Positions 48,245 through 58,199 of a DNA stretch of 64,000 bases are shown piece by piece. Each line of letters begins with the position of its first letter. The first letter of the stretch is position 1. The translations under genes and the position numbers were made by a program. This DNA is from Neobacillus notoginsengisoli (GTDB lineage Bacteria; Bacillota; Bacilli; Bacillales; Cytobacillaceae), in the NCBI RefSeq assembly GCF_003515685.1, contig NZ_QWEG01000010.1, positions 1-64,000 of the forward strand. Direction: 5' to 3'. The notes under the pieces were generated by a model. The model worked only from the letters and a program-made list of their open reading frames with translations. It searched no databases and was not told the DNA's origin.

Positions 48245-51200
48245 CTATTTCAAAAGCACTAAATCACGCAGTTCGTCAGTGGAGAGTTCGGTAATCCAGT
48301 TTTCACTTTGGATGACTTGGTCATTCAAATGCTGCTTTTTCTCAAGCATCGCATCGATTTTTTCCTCGAGTGTCCCTGTGCATATTAGCTTATGGACGTG
48401 GACGAACAGCTGTTGGCCAATCCGGTAGGCCCTGTCGGTGGCTTGGTTTTCAACGGCTGGATTCCACCAGCGGTCATAATGGATCACATGGTTGGCGGCT
48501 GTGAGATTCAGCCCTGTTCCGCCCGCCTTCAGGCTGAGGAGAAACACAGGGAATTGGTGATTCTGAAACTGTTCAATCATCTCATCCCGCTTCGCCTTCG
48601 GGACACTGCCGTTCAAGAAAGGAACTTCAACGCCGAATTTCCTCTTCAGCACCGCCTGGATGATCTCACCCATATCGATATATTGGGTGAAAATGATGCA
48701 GCTTTCACCTTGCTCAAGAACAGCCTCAACCAACTCGACCAACTTTTCCATTTTAGCCGAACGTCCGATCAAATCCATGGAAGGAGCGACTCTCCCCGAG
48801 TTGCTAGAACCTCCCGAGTTGCCAGTCCGACCAGGGGCCCGGCCAGCAGCTCGATCGTCATCCCCTCCGGAAGAAACCGCACCACCGGAAACCTCTCCCG
48901 ACAGCCTGTTCCATTCCTTTAAGTAAAGCGCGGGGTGATTGCACAGCTGCTTCAGTTTGCTCAGCAGCTGAAGAATCATGCCCTTCCGCTCAAAACCAGT
49001 CAGCTTCTCGAGCTGAGTGAACGTATCCTGGACGAGCTGCTCATAAAGCGACGCCTGCTCGGCGGTAAGCGGGCAGTATTCCTTCTGCTCCAGCTTATCG
49101 GGCAAATTCAAGGCGACTTCTTCATCCTTCTTCGTCCGGCGCAAAAGGAACGGCCTAATCAAGCCTTGCAGCTCGCGGACCTTCTCCGCATTTTCTTCCT
49201 TTTCAATCGGAATCGCAAACCGCTTCTGGAACTGGCCAATCGAACCGAGATAGCCGTGGTTCGTGAAATCAAAAATCGACCAAAGCTCGGACAGGCGGTT
49301 TTCCATCGGCGTCCCGGTCAGCGCGATATGATGGCGGCCGCGAAGCCTCCGGACTGCCCGAGACTGTTTCGTCTGCGCATTTTTAATGTTCTGCGCCTCG
49401 TCAATCGCAACCACATCCCATTCAAGCTGGCTGAATTCCTCTTCATCCAGATGGGTCAGCCCGTAGGAAGTCAGGACAACATCGTGGACAGCGGCGGTCT
49501 CAGCAAAAGCTTCGCCCTTAAGCCTTCCAGAACCGTAATGAAGATGAACACGAAGTTCAGGCGCAAATCTTTCAAGTTCCTTTTGCCAGTTGCCGAGCAC
49601 CGATGTCGGGCAGATAATGAGCGATGGGCGCTCAGCCACATCCTCCCGTGTGCCTGCTTCTGCGGCTTTTTCTTTTGCCGAGAGAAGGTAGGAGATGAGC
49701 TGAATCGTTTTCCCGAGGCCCATGTCATCGGCAAGAATGGCGCCAAAGCCGAATTGGCGCAGGAACAGAAGCCAGCTCATGCCAAGCTGCTGGTACGGCC
49801 GCAATGTGCCCTTCAAGCCGGCGGGAACATCGACGAGCGGGATTTCCTCGATTTCGCGAAGCTGTTTCATCATTTGCTTCCACTGCCGGTTCAGTTCGAT
49901 CTGGATTTTCGCAAAAGCACGTGTGTTCTCGAGGTCATCGCCTTCCGGTTCCTCGGCAAGCTCCTGTTCAAGTAAGTCGCGTACGTGCAGGCCATCCTTC
50001 TCCGCCTTTTTCATGATTTCCTGGATTTGCCGAATAAAGGCGGGATCGAGCTTAACCCAGCGCCCGCGCACATAAACGAGGCGCCGCTGATTCTCGACCA
50101 TCGACCGGAATTCCTCTTCGCTCAGGTCGACGCCATTCATTGAAAAACGCCAATTGAAATCGAGCATCGCATCAAGCCCGACGAAGGAAGGACGGTGGCT
50201 GGAAGTGCCTTTCATGGAAGCCTTGACGCGGAGGTTGGCATTTTTCATCGCTTCCCACCAGCCGGGCAGAAGGATTTCGACGCCAAGTGCAAGCAGGACC
50301 TCGCTCGACTCTGTCAAAAAGACCCACGCTTCCTCTTCAGACAGCGAAGTCTTCAGCCTTCCATAAACTCCAAGGGAAGGAATAAGTTCGACCCAACGCT
50401 CCTCTTCGTGAAACGCCATTTCCAGAAACGGCCGCCAGGATGACGGAACGGCGGGATCATCAACAAGGAATACCTTCTCAGGATTCCGTTTCCCGCGCAA
50501 AAATGTTTCCAGCAGCCAAAACCCTTCTCCGTCCTCAGGTTCATTCAGGCGGATGCCGACCGAAAACGGAGCGGGATTTTCTTTGATGCCCGCCCATTCA
50601 AGCCATTTTTCTTCGTCAAAATAACGAGCCAGTGTGGCTGCGGGAATATTGCTCCCTTCCAAAAGCTCAAGCTTCGGCCCGAATAATTCGCGCATTTCTT
50701 TGTTCCGGGTCAGATAGGCATCGAGGGCCAGATTAAACCATTCCTCAATGAAATCATAGGCGGTGATGCTCAAGAAATCTGGCTGATTCGCCGCTAATTC
50801 GCCATCCGCAGCAGCCAGCATCAATCCATCATCCGCAACACGCTGTTCCCAAAACGAACTGTCGAACTCCTCGCGCACTCTTGCCGGCAGCCTCCACCGA
50901 AACGCGCCTGCTTCCCAAGCCTTGAAATCAGGCAGCCACTCCTTTGCCAAAATGCTGTCGTACAGCACATGGGCGGACGCGAGGCAGATTTCCGATGCCT
51001 CATCCCAGTCCCAGTCAAAGAAGCGGTTAAAGGATTCACGAGCGAACAGCGTCACAAGCTGCCATGCATTCAATTCCAGCATTTCGACGCCATCTACCTT
51101 CACAGGATCGATGAAAGCGCCGTAATAGCTTTCGGGATGGCGGCTGAGTAACGGGTATTTCCACGATTCAGCCCGCAGCCAGCGCCCATCCGCCCCCTGG

Positions 51201-51265
51201 GCCGCCAGCAGATAGCCAGTATGTTTTTTTGTCAAAAAGAGTTTCATAAACGGCTCGTAAACCAT
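48245..51265 (-). CDS. ywqA: SNF2-family helicase YwqA
   Basis: 1006 residues from ATG 51265 (AGGAGA 12 bases upstream; an ATG at 51319 is less likely). An N-terminal helicase-associated region with SNF2_N-like beta motifs spans roughly residues 1-480. The ATPase follows: motif I DDMGLGKT, motif II DEAQ in VVAIDEAQNIKN, motif III LTGTPMENRL. RecA-2 ends with GGTGLNLTAANHVIHYDRWWNPAVENQATDRAYRIGQ. A Gly/Ser/Arg-rich insert of about 50 residues (near SGGAVSSGGDDDRAAGRAPG) interrupts RecA-2. It is likely a DNA translocase; the role is unknown. GC-rich, with the SWIM partner ywqB upstream. Confidence 0.9.
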   Translation of the reverse strand: MVYEPFMKLFLTKKHTGYLLAAQGADGRWLRAESWKYPLLSRHPESYYGAFIDPVKVDGVEMLELNAWQLVTLFARESFNRFFDWDWDEASEICLASAHVLYDSILAKEWLPDFKAWEAGAFRWRLPARVREEFDSSFWEQRVADDGLMLAAADGELAANQPDFLSITAYDFIEEWFNLALDAYLTRNKEMRELFGPKLELLEGSNIPAATLARYFDEEKWLEWAGIKENPAPFSVGIRLNEPEDGEGFWLLETFLRGKRNPEKVFLVDDPAVPSSWRPFLEMAFHEEERWVELIPSLGVYGRLKTSLSEEEAWVFLTESSEVLLALGVEILLPGWWEAMKNANLRVKASMKGTSSHRPSFVGLDAMLDFNWRFSMNGVDLSEEEFRSMVENQRRLVYVRGRWVKLDPAFIRQIQEIMKKAEKDGLHVRDLLEQELAEEPEGDDLENTRAFAKIQIELNRQWKQMMKQLREIEEIPLVDVPAGLKGTLRPYQQLGMSWLLFLRQFGFGAILADDMGLGKTIQLISYLLSAKEKAAEAGTREDVAERPSLIICPTSVLGNWQKELERFAPELRVHLHYGSGRLKGEAFAETAAVHDVVLTSYGLTHLDEEEFSQLEWDVVAIDEAQNIKNAQTKQSRAVRRLRGRHHIALTGTPMENRLSELWSIFDFTNHGYLGSIGQFQKRFAIPIEKEENAEKVRELQGLIRPFLLRRTKKDEEVALNLPDKLEQKEYCPLTAEQASLYEQLVQDTFTQLEKLTGFERKGMILQLLSKLKQLCNHPALYLKEWNRLSGEVSGGAVSSGGDDDRAAGRAPGRTGNSGGSSNSGRVAPSMDLIGRSAKMEKLVELVEAVLEQGESCIIFTQYIDMGEIIQAVLKRKFGVEVPFLNGSVPKAKRDEMIEQFQNHQFPVFLLSLKAGGTGLNLTAANHVIHYDRWWNPAVENQATDRAYRIGQQLFVHVHKLICTGTLEEKIDAMLEKKQHLNDQVIQSENWITELSTDELRDLVLLK

Positions 51266-51358
51266 AACTTGTTGTTCTCCTTTGGCCTTTAATCCGGCCC
51301 GAAGTCTATCCCTTTTCAAAACAGATCATCGTTTCAATTTCAATCCTAAACACGAACA

Positions 51359-52978
51359 CTATCCATCGATCAGCTTGCTCCTTTGGCATTCTTCATGAAA
51401 CGCCCGCAGCCGCTTTGTCCGTTCAAGCAGCGCTTCAAAAAATGCTTCCCATTCGACGAGCCGCTTTTGCTTTTTATAAAGCGTCCGCAGCTTCTTCAAC
51501 AGCCGGGCAGCACTCCTGTAGCTCGGCCGATTCCTCATTGCAATCAGCCTGGCAGCCGACTGGTGCAGCATCGCCATCACGGTTTCCGGCAGCTCTTTTT
51601 CGAGCACCTTCAGCCTCGCAGACGGAAGGTCGGTATACTGGTGGCCCATAAATGTCTGCAAATCAGCCCATTTTTCATAATCGCCGCGCTCGAACAGCAG
51701 ATTCCCATAATCATAGTAACTATAGGGAAGAGCCTGCTGGAGGAGGCGCTCAAATACCTCCATCCGGCCGGTTGCCTCCGCAAAGGGAAGCGCCGTTTCC
51801 AAAACAGCTTTCACAAACCGGGACCGCCCCTGGTATCCGGCGACCGAAGCAATCGTATCCTTTAGTTTATGGGCGAGCTGATCGATATAAGGCCCGAGCC
51901 GGCTCCATTCCTTCATGTCCGCCAACCGGTCAATCCAAAAGAGAAGGAACTGGCCGGCAATTTCGTTCTCGATGCCGGACAAAACGCAAATCGCCTCGGA
52001 ATCATTCCTGAGCATGAAATTCAAATGGACCTTGGCAAGCTCAAGGGCGTGCCGGCTTTCTCCGTCCGCATCGGGTGCGGCTGTTTCGATTTTCCCAAGC
52101 TCCTCCTCAAGCAATGGCCCGCTTTTAAACAGCACCGTCCAAAGCCCCATATACAAATACATCCGCTCATTAAATACCCCGGGAACACCGCCTGTCAGCA
52201 GCTTTCGCACATCCTCTCTCAAGTCCGCGAGAAAAGACTCTAACCCAAGTGGCAGCGCCCGGGCGCCAAGCCTGCTGCCAATCCGGATACCGGCTTCCTC
52301 CAGCTCTGAAAAAACATGAAGATAATACCGGCTCACCATTTCTTTCGTGTGGCCGAGCTCTTCACTAAGGAAGGCAAGTTCCTTGATTGAAAACACAATC
52401 CCCGCCAGCTCATAAAGAAGCCGACCATTCTCATCGGCCGGAGAATCAGCCCGAAGCCGTCGCCAATAGACTTCAAACAGCTCACCAACCACATAGGGGT
52501 TCACATATTTTTTTGACCTCATAATCGAATGGAAACTCTCCGAAAAAGACTTGATCCACAGGCGATAATCCAGCTCAACCTTCTCTTTCGCCTTTACTAA
52601 ATCACGGGCCCGCTTCAGCCCCCAATCCGCAGCAGCCTTTTTCTCCCGCATCGGATACCGCCAATCCTCAATCCATTCCGCCACACTGCCTTCCCGTCCA
52701 TATGCAGCGAAAAATACCGCCAGCTGATGCCGGCAAATACCAGCAGCCGGGCACGTACACTCACTCATCTCAAGAAAAAGCAGCTCAAGCCGTACCCTGA
52801 CCGGCACAACATCCTGCACAGCCGCCGTAACCGTTTCCTCATCAATCAGCAACTGCGAAACCATCCCCTGCCGGTACAGAAGCATCCCCCTCTGCATCAG
52901 ACGCGCATCCTCCTCAGAATGCGGCGACAGCATATCCCCCAGCCGCTCAGCCGCCATCGCCAACCCTTCATTCCGCAT
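51359..52978 (-). CDS. ywqB: SWIM zinc-finger protein YwqB
   Basis: 539 residues from ATG 52978 after AGAGGAGGTG; a longer in-frame reading to 53089 lacks support. The SWIM motif CxC...CxH is seen in MSECTCPAAGICRHQLAVFFAAYG near residue 80. The remainder is helical with TPR-like character (repeated LLxxALPY... and GDYEKWADLQTFMG). SWIM proteins accompany SNF2 ATPases in many bacteria, and the pair may form one DNA-binding complex; that is inference. It lies about 93 bases upstream of ywqA on the same strand. Confidence 0.87.
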   Translation of the reverse strand: MRNEGLAMAAERLGDMLSPHSEEDARLMQRGMLLYRQGMVSQLLIDEETVTAAVQDVVPVRVRLELLFLEMSECTCPAAGICRHQLAVFFAAYGREGSVAEWIEDWRYPMREKKAAADWGLKRARDLVKAKEKVELDYRLWIKSFSESFHSIMRSKKYVNPYVVGELFEVYWRRLRADSPADENGRLLYELAGIVFSIKELAFLSEELGHTKEMVSRYYLHVFSELEEAGIRIGSRLGARALPLGLESFLADLREDVRKLLTGGVPGVFNERMYLYMGLWTVLFKSGPLLEEELGKIETAAPDADGESRHALELAKVHLNFMLRNDSEAICVLSGIENEIAGQFLLFWIDRLADMKEWSRLGPYIDQLAHKLKDTIASVAGYQGRSRFVKAVLETALPFAEATGRMEVFERLLQQALPYSYYDYGNLLFERGDYEKWADLQTFMGHQYTDLPSARLKVLEKELPETVMAMLHQSAARLIAMRNRPSYRSAARLLKKLRTLYKKQKRLVEWEAFFEALLERTKRLRAFHEECQRSKLIDG

Positions 52979-53571
52979 CAGCACACACCTCCTCTTTCTA
53001 TTGCAAAATGAACCTTGTTCCCAGCCGCCCAGCCCAGTCCCGAAACGGACCGGCTGCCGCGTCCCGCCAACAGATTCCATCACGCTCAACAGTTGGGCAT
53101 CACAAAGCCCACGCTCACAAAGACTATTCAGCGGCCAACGCTAAACGGCCGCTTCCGCGTTTCCGAGAAAAATTCATATTCTTTTATTATACCCAAAATC
53201 AGGCCAGAGTTGGAGACCCCTCATTGGAATTACCATCGCATCCCCATTTTTCTTTTTTGTTTTCTTTTTTTCACCCTCAGTTTCTTTTCGGTTTTCACTG
53301 CCAATCTAGTGTTTCTCCCTCTTTTTCATTGCTCACCTAGTAACAAAAATCTATAGAATAATAACTTTTTTTATCTACTTCCTTTTCATTACCAGTTTTA
53401 TCGTCTATCGGTCTGGGTAAAGGAGCACCACGAAACCAAAAATGAGGGATGATCTCCCGCGTCCTATTGTCACAGATTTGACATATAGATAATTTTTGGA
53501 AATAGATTTACATTTGACAAAAAATTTAATAGAATAGTGAAAAAGAGCGAAAAAGGAGGAGAAACCGCGAA
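52979..53571. other. Intergenic region without supported gene
   Basis: The 590-base gap between ywqB and the 54-codon gene holds only overlapping ORFs without ribosome binding sites (53008-53356). Two TTGACA words occur at 53478-53483 and 53514-53519 ahead of the small gene, but neither has a well-spaced -10. Confidence 0.6.
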
Positions 53572-53736
53572 GTGAAAGGAATCACTGCAGAAGAGAAAAA
53601 AAGTCTGTTCCTCGAAATTTTGAAAAGAGCGTATGAAAAAGGCATGAACGAAGCAGAAATGACTTCTATGAAAATGATAGAAGACTTGAAAACCGATCTT
53701 AAAAACATGCCGATTGCACAATCGGAAACTATATAA
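53572..53736 (+). CDS. Small charged protein, 54 residues
   Basis: GTG 53572 follows AAAGGAGGA (53551-53559), an excellent Shine-Dalgarno. The product MKGITAEEKKSLFLEILKRA... is an amphipathic two-helix protein with many Lys and Glu residues and three Met in the middle (NEAEMTSMKMIEDLK). A terminator follows directly. I do not recognise the family; the layout (own RBS and terminator) supports a genuine small gene. Confidence 0.7.
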   Translation: MKGITAEEKKSLFLEILKRAYEKGMNEAEMTSMKMIEDLKTDLKNMPIAQSETI

Positions 53737-53740
53737 AAAA

Positions 53741-53772
53741 CGAAAGGCTTCCTCGGAAGCCTTTTATTATTT
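53741..53772. terminator. Terminator of the 54-residue gene
   Basis: AAAGGCTTCC and GGAAGCCTTT arms separated by TC, followed by TATTATTTT. Confidence 0.85.
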
Positions 53773-53888
53773 TGCAAAATAAATATATTTATATAATGAT
53801 AATCCAGGGCTTAATAAGCAACGCCCTCAATATAAAAAGGTTCATTCCGTTAACTGGAAAATGTTATGCCTTTTTATTGGGAATGGTA

Positions 53889-54377
53889 TTAGTCTACGAT
53901 CTCCAACCCTTCCAACAGCTTCTTTCTTGCCCCGTGCCGCCAGTTTTTAACGGCCGACATGCTGACGTTCTCTTTTTCGGCAATTTCTTTGATAGATAGA
54001 TAATCTATGCATGTATAAAGAACCCACTTCTTCTGGTTCGGCGTCAGCCCCCCGCAGTAGGAGAGGAGCAACTCAACCGGCAAAGCTTCGTCCATCTGCG
54101 TTTCTTCAATCATTTCCCAAAACTCCTCACTAGGGCTAACCGTCCGTTCAGCATTCAAATTCATTTTGGTGAGCTCTGTCATCATCCTTCCTTTAATGTA
54201 GCGATAGGCATAACCCTCAAAACTGCCCTTTTCAGGCTGGAAATTCCTTGTGGCTTCCCAGAGGGCGATCAACCCAGTCTGGTAAAAGTCCTCCTTATTC
54301 TTATAAATATGAAGCGAGCGGATGATGCTGTAAATCATAGGTGTATACTGATCTGCGATAGGTTCGAAATTCTCCAC
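53889..54377 (-). CDS. Orphan sigma-70 family RNA polymerase sigma factor
   Basis: 162 residues. Region 2 lies at about residues 5-75 (YTPMIYSIIRSLHIYKNKEDFYQTGLIALWEATRNF, with YAYRYIKGRMM), and region 4 at 105-160 (LTPNQKKWVLYTCIDYLSIKEIAEKENVSMSAVKNWRHGARKKLLE). Sigma region 3 is lacking. The layout is like short Firmicutes sigma factors (SigH/ComX-like or ECF-like). No anti-sigma gene is adjacent. The start is GTG 54377 after AAAGGAA. Its regulon is unknown. Confidence 0.83.
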   Translation of the reverse strand: MENFEPIADQYTPMIYSIIRSLHIYKNKEDFYQTGLIALWEATRNFQPEKGSFEGYAYRYIKGRMMTELTKMNLNAERTVSPSEEFWEMIEETQMDEALPVELLLSYCGGLTPNQKKWVLYTCIDYLSIKEIAEKENVSMSAVKNWRHGARKKLLEGLEIVD

Positions 54378-54705
54378 GTGCGGTTCCTTTCAGGAAAGCG
54401 CGCTTGCCAAAGTATTCCCGGGTGACTCCACCATACTGCTGGCAGAATTGTTTGGGAAATCGTGATAATTCAATTTTGAGGGCTGATTATTGCACAAAAA
54501 GCTGTTTTGAGGGGGGATAATTGGATTATGAGTGGCATAAATGAGGTGAAAATTGAATTTTGGGTTGTTTTGCAAAAAATACGAAATTTTACTTATGGAA
54601 AAGAGGCCCACTAACTTTAGTAGTCTTCTGCAGTCGTTCACTGTATAATGAAGTCGTAAATTATCGAAACTACTTATTTCGTGAAGACAGGAGCGAGTGT
54701 GTTAA
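54378..54705. promoter_or_regulatory. Divergent regulatory gap between sigma factor and mnaA
   Basis: TATAAT at 54644-54649 lies about 57 bases before mnaA and probably is its -10, but the -35 is poor. No gene is supported in this 328-base gap. Confidence 0.4.
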
Positions 54706-55848
54706 ATGACGGGACGTATAAAGGTAGTAACTGTGTTTGGAACGAGGCCGGAAGCGATTAAGATGGCTCCGCTTGTCAAAGAGCTTGAGAAGCATCCGGA
54801 TAAAATCGAATCGATTGTCGCAGTTACGGCGCAGCACAGGCAAATGCTTGACCAGGTGCTATCCATATTCGGGATTACACCTGATTATGATTTGAACATT
54901 ATGAAAGACCGCCAGACTTTAACTGATGTAACCGTTAGATGTCTTGAGGGGCTTACGGATGTTTTTCGTGAGGCGAAACCTGATATTGTCTTGGTACATG
55001 GTGATACGTCCACAACTTTCGTAGCAGGCCTGGCTGCTTTCTACAATTCGATCACAGTTGGCCATGTCGAGGCGGGATTGCGCACGTGGAATAAATACTC
55101 ACCTTATCCGGAGGAGATGAACCGGCAGCTGACGGGAGTCATAGCCGACTTGCATTTTTCGCCAACAAGCCAATCAAAGGAAAATCTGCTAGCTGAAAAT
55201 AAGAACGCAGAGACGATCTTTGTAACAGGAAATACGGCCATTGATGCGTTAAAGACGACGGTAAAGGACGAGTATACTCATCCTGTTTTAGATTCGCTCG
55301 GCGACAGCCGGCTTGTATTATTAACTGCGCACAGAAGGGAAAATCTTGGGCAGCCGATGGAAAACATGTTCAGGGCCATCAGCCGGCTGGTTGAAAAGCA
55401 TGAAGACATTCAGGTTGTGTATCCAATCCATATGAACCCTGTCGTGAGGGAAATTGCTGGCAGAATCTTGGGCGAAAATAATCGGATCCATTTAATTGAA
55501 CCGCTCGATGTCATTGATTTTCATAATTTTGCATCGAGAGCTCATTTGATCTTGACCGACTCGGGTGGGGTTCAGGAAGAAGCTCCGTCACTCGGAGTAC
55601 CGGTCCTTGTGCTTCGGGATACAACCGAGCGGCCTGAGGGAGTGGAGGCCGGAACGTTAAAGCTTGCAGGGACGGATGAGGAAACAATCTTCCAGCTCGC
55701 CGACGAACTCCTATCCGATGAGGAGTCTTATAAAAAAATGGCGAAGGCCTCCAACCCTTACGGGGATGGATTGGCGTCCTCCAGGATTGTTGAAGCAATT
55801 CTCTATCATTTTGAACAGAAGAAGGAACGGCCCGCTGATTTCCAATAA
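54706..55848 (+). CDS. mnaA: UDP-N-acetylglucosamine 2-epimerase (non-hydrolysing)
   Basis: 380 residues, the length of B. subtilis MnaA. VVTVFGTRPEAIKMAPLVKEL at the start, VHGDTSTTFVAGLAAFY, GHVEAGLRTWNKYSPYPEEMNRQL and LTDSGGVQEEAPSLGVPVLVLRDTTERPEG are all family signatures. It interconverts UDP-GlcNAc and UDP-ManNAc for the wall teichoic acid linkage unit. AGGAGCGAG precedes the ATG. Confidence 0.96.
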   Translation: MTGRIKVVTVFGTRPEAIKMAPLVKELEKHPDKIESIVAVTAQHRQMLDQVLSIFGITPDYDLNIMKDRQTLTDVTVRCLEGLTDVFREAKPDIVLVHGDTSTTFVAGLAAFYNSITVGHVEAGLRTWNKYSPYPEEMNRQLTGVIADLHFSPTSQSKENLLAENKNAETIFVTGNTAIDALKTTVKDEYTHPVLDSLGDSRLVLLTAHRRENLGQPMENMFRAISRLVEKHEDIQVVYPIHMNPVVREIAGRILGENNRIHLIEPLDVIDFHNFASRAHLILTDSGGVQEEAPSLGVPVLVLRDTTERPEGVEAGTLKLAGTDEETIFQLADELLSDEESYKKMAKASNPYGDGLASSRIVEAILYHFEQKKERPADFQ

Positions 55849-55884
55849 TCGGGATGGGTGATTTTTTGCGAAAATAGGAAGTTG

Positions 55885-55917
55885 TAAACCTCTGTCCAGC
55901 TGGGCGGAGGTTTTTTC
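55885..55917 (+). terminator. Terminator of mnaA
   Basis: AAACCTCTGTCC and GGGCGGAGGTT arms around AGCT, followed by six T residues. Confidence 0.85.
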
Positions 55918-56105
55918 TTATGTCCTCCTACGTCTTGAGACCTAGAACAATTTACAGTCGCAGGCTGTGGAAACGGCCGGCATTTTCGTGTATTGTAGTG
56001 GATAAGGAACCAGATATTTCAAAAAATAATTTCAGCATAAATGAAACAATTTGGCCGTTATATACGTATTAACCAGTACAGGAAAAAGTCAGGAGTCGAT
56101 ATAAA

Positions 56106-56762
56106 ATGAATCCATTTTTGTCGTTTTTATTGCAAATTGCCATCGCGTTCCCAGCAGCCTTCATTGCGGGTTTGATAAGCTATTTCGGATTTGACGCCGG
56201 CTGGCTGATTTCATCAGGGGTCATGGTGGCAGGGGGCGTAGCCGCATACAAAGGAGTCGGACTGTATACTAGCTCCCAATTTTTAAAGAGGCACGGGTTA
56301 ACCGGGAAGGAATATCGTTATATTAGGCAGAATTTAGAAGAGGGGAAGCGGAAACTAAACCGCCTCCATAAGGCTCTTTTTTCAATTAAGAATTTTCCGT
56401 CTTTAAAACAGCGGATTGATCTAATGAGAATCACCAAGAAAATTTACAAAATGACGAAGGATGAGCCAAAGCGCTTTTACAAGGCAGAGCGTTTTTATTT
56501 CTCCCATCTTGATTCACTAATCGAGCTCGCGGAGAAATACGCATTCCTATCCTCCCAGCCAACCCGGAACACGGAGATCCAACTGAAGCTGCACGAAACA
56601 CAGCGGACACTTGATGAACTGGCGGATGCGGTTGAACAGGATTTGTATCATATTATCCGGGATGATATCGACCATCTTGATTTCGAAATTGACGTGGCCA
56701 AGCAGGCGATTGAAATGAATAAAGGCAAGAAACTTATTGAGGATCACAGGAGGTTAAAATGA
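56106..56762 (+). CDS. xpaC: XpaC family protein
   Basis: 218 residues: two N-terminal membrane helices (residues about 5-27 and 30-52), then a long helical domain (from [32 protein letters not shown]). This is the pattern of XpaC, named from hydrolysis of a chromogenic phosphate in B. subtilis. Its end overlaps yaaN by four bases. The xpaC-yaaN pair is conserved in Bacillus and may act at the envelope. Confidence 0.87.
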   Translation: MNPFLSFLLQIAIAFPAAFIAGLISYFGFDAGWLISSGVMVAGGVAAYKGVGLYTSSQFLKRHGLTGKEYRYIRQNLEEGKRKLNRLHKALFSIKNFPSLKQRIDLMRITKKIYKMTKDEPKRFYKAERFYFSHLDSLIELAEKYAFLSSQPTRNTEIQLKLHETQRTLDELADAVEQDLYHIIRDDIDHLDFEIDVAKQAIEMNKGKKLIEDHRRLK

Positions 56763-57940
56763 ACGAAAACAATTCAGCTGCTAAGAATACGAATAACTTA
56801 CTTGATGATATATTGGCTGATCCGTTCGGAGCCGAGGAGAATGCCGCGATGACCCCGGCCGCTCCTTCAGAAGAGGAAAAGCAGGTCCGGCTGATTGATG
56901 TCCTGCCTGAAGAAAACAAGGCGAGGGCCCTTCAACTGGCAACGCAAATTGACCCGAAGAACCATCAGGCAATGATTTCGTACGGAACCCAGGCACAAGC
57001 GAAGCTTTTGACATTCTCGAATGCCATGCTTGAACATGTGCAAAAGAAAGATGTCGGTGAAGTCGGGGAAATCATCAATGATTTAATGAAGCGCCTGTCT
57101 GATGTAAATCCGGATGAGTTGAATGAAGGAAAAAAGAATTTGATTTCAAGGATGTTCGGGAAAGTTTCAGGATCAGTCCAGGAAATTTTGTCAAAGTACC
57201 AGAAAACCGGCGCGCAGATTGACCGGATTTCCGTTAAACTTGACCGCAGCAAGAACGCCCTGCTCGCGGACATTGCGATGCTAGAAAGGCTGTACGAGCA
57301 TAATAAGGAATACTTCAATGCCCTGAACGTTTATATCGCCGCCGGGGAATTGAAATATGAGGAATTGCAGAGGGAAGTTATTCCTGCTTTAAGAAAGACC
57401 GCCGAGGCATCAGGCGACCAGATGAAATTCCAGGAAGTAAACGACATGCTTCAATTCGCCGACCGCCTTGATAAGCGGGTTCATGATTTGAAGCTGAGCA
57501 GGGAAATGACGATTCAAAGCGCCCCGCAAATCCGTTTAATCCAAAACACGAACCAGGCGCTGGCGGAGAAAATCCAATCTTCGATCATGACGGCGATTCC
57601 GCTCTGGAAGAACCAGGTCGCCATCGCCTTGACGCTGATTAGGCAGCGCAATGCAGTCGAAGCACAAAAACAGGTAGCCAAAACAACGAATGAACTGCTC
57701 CTTAAAAATGCTGAAATGCTGAAAGCAAATACAATCGAAACAGCCCGTGAAAACGAGCGGGGCCTTGTCGAGATTGAAACACTCAAGAGGACTCAGGAAA
57801 GCCTCGTTTCCACACTTGAAGAAACCCTGCGCATCCAGGAGGAAGGCCGTACGAAGCGACGCCAGGCCGAACAAGATCTCGCCCTGATGGAAAGAGGTCT
57901 GAGGCAGAAACTGCTTGAGGTAAAAGGGGATATGAAATAA
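56759..57940 (+). CDS. yaaN: TelA/YaaN family toxic-anion resistance-like protein
   Basis: 393 residues, mostly alpha-helical, of the TelA family (PF05816). Recognisable segments are GLL-type core helices ([41 protein letters not shown]) and [45 protein letters not shown]. Family members are linked to tellurite and cell-wall antibiotic tolerance, but the biochemical role is unproven. ATGA overlap with xpaC implies coupling; a terminator follows. Confidence 0.9.
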   Translation: MNENNSAAKNTNNLLDDILADPFGAEENAAMTPAAPSEEEKQVRLIDVLPEENKARALQLATQIDPKNHQAMISYGTQAQAKLLTFSNAMLEHVQKKDVGEVGEIINDLMKRLSDVNPDELNEGKKNLISRMFGKVSGSVQEILSKYQKTGAQIDRISVKLDRSKNALLADIAMLERLYEHNKEYFNALNVYIAAGELKYEELQREVIPALRKTAEASGDQMKFQEVNDMLQFADRLDKRVHDLKLSREMTIQSAPQIRLIQNTNQALAEKIQSSIMTAIPLWKNQVAIALTLIRQRNAVEAQKQVAKTTNELLLKNAEMLKANTIETARENERGLVEIETLKRTQESLVSTLEETLRIQEEGRTKRRQAEQDLALMERGLRQKLLEVKGDMK

Positions 57941-57976
57941 GGGAAAGTTTGATCCAGGCAAAATTTAAAATGGTTT

Positions 57977-58018
57977 AAACAGGCCATCCCGGAGCAGCGG
58001 GATGGCCTGTTTAATTTA
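57977..58018 (+). terminator. Terminator of xpaC-yaaN
   Basis: AAACAGGCCATCCC and GGGATGGCCTGTTT arms with an eight-base loop (57977-58012), then TAATTT. Confidence 0.88.
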
Positions 58019-58199
58019 AAAGGGGAGACTTGTTATTGCAGGAAGGTACATATATGTTGAAATAGGTTCAAGTTGTCACAAAAAATGTTCATATATTTAA
58101 GGAACGGTGCATATTGTCACAAATAAGGTCTATTAATACAACCATTCCCTGCACACGTCTTATAGGAAAGCTATTGCGGGAAAGGAAAAAGTATGGCAT

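Noticed and set aside
48935-49975. 346-codon plus-strand ORF opposite ywqA
   Set aside because: Antisense to a well-supported SNF2 helicase in GC-rich sequence; no ribosome binding site and no recognisable domain.
53008-53356. 110- and 113-codon ORFs upstream of the 54-residue gene
   Set aside because: They overlap each other and the start of ywqB, have low-complexity Phe/Ser-rich ends and no Shine-Dalgarno.
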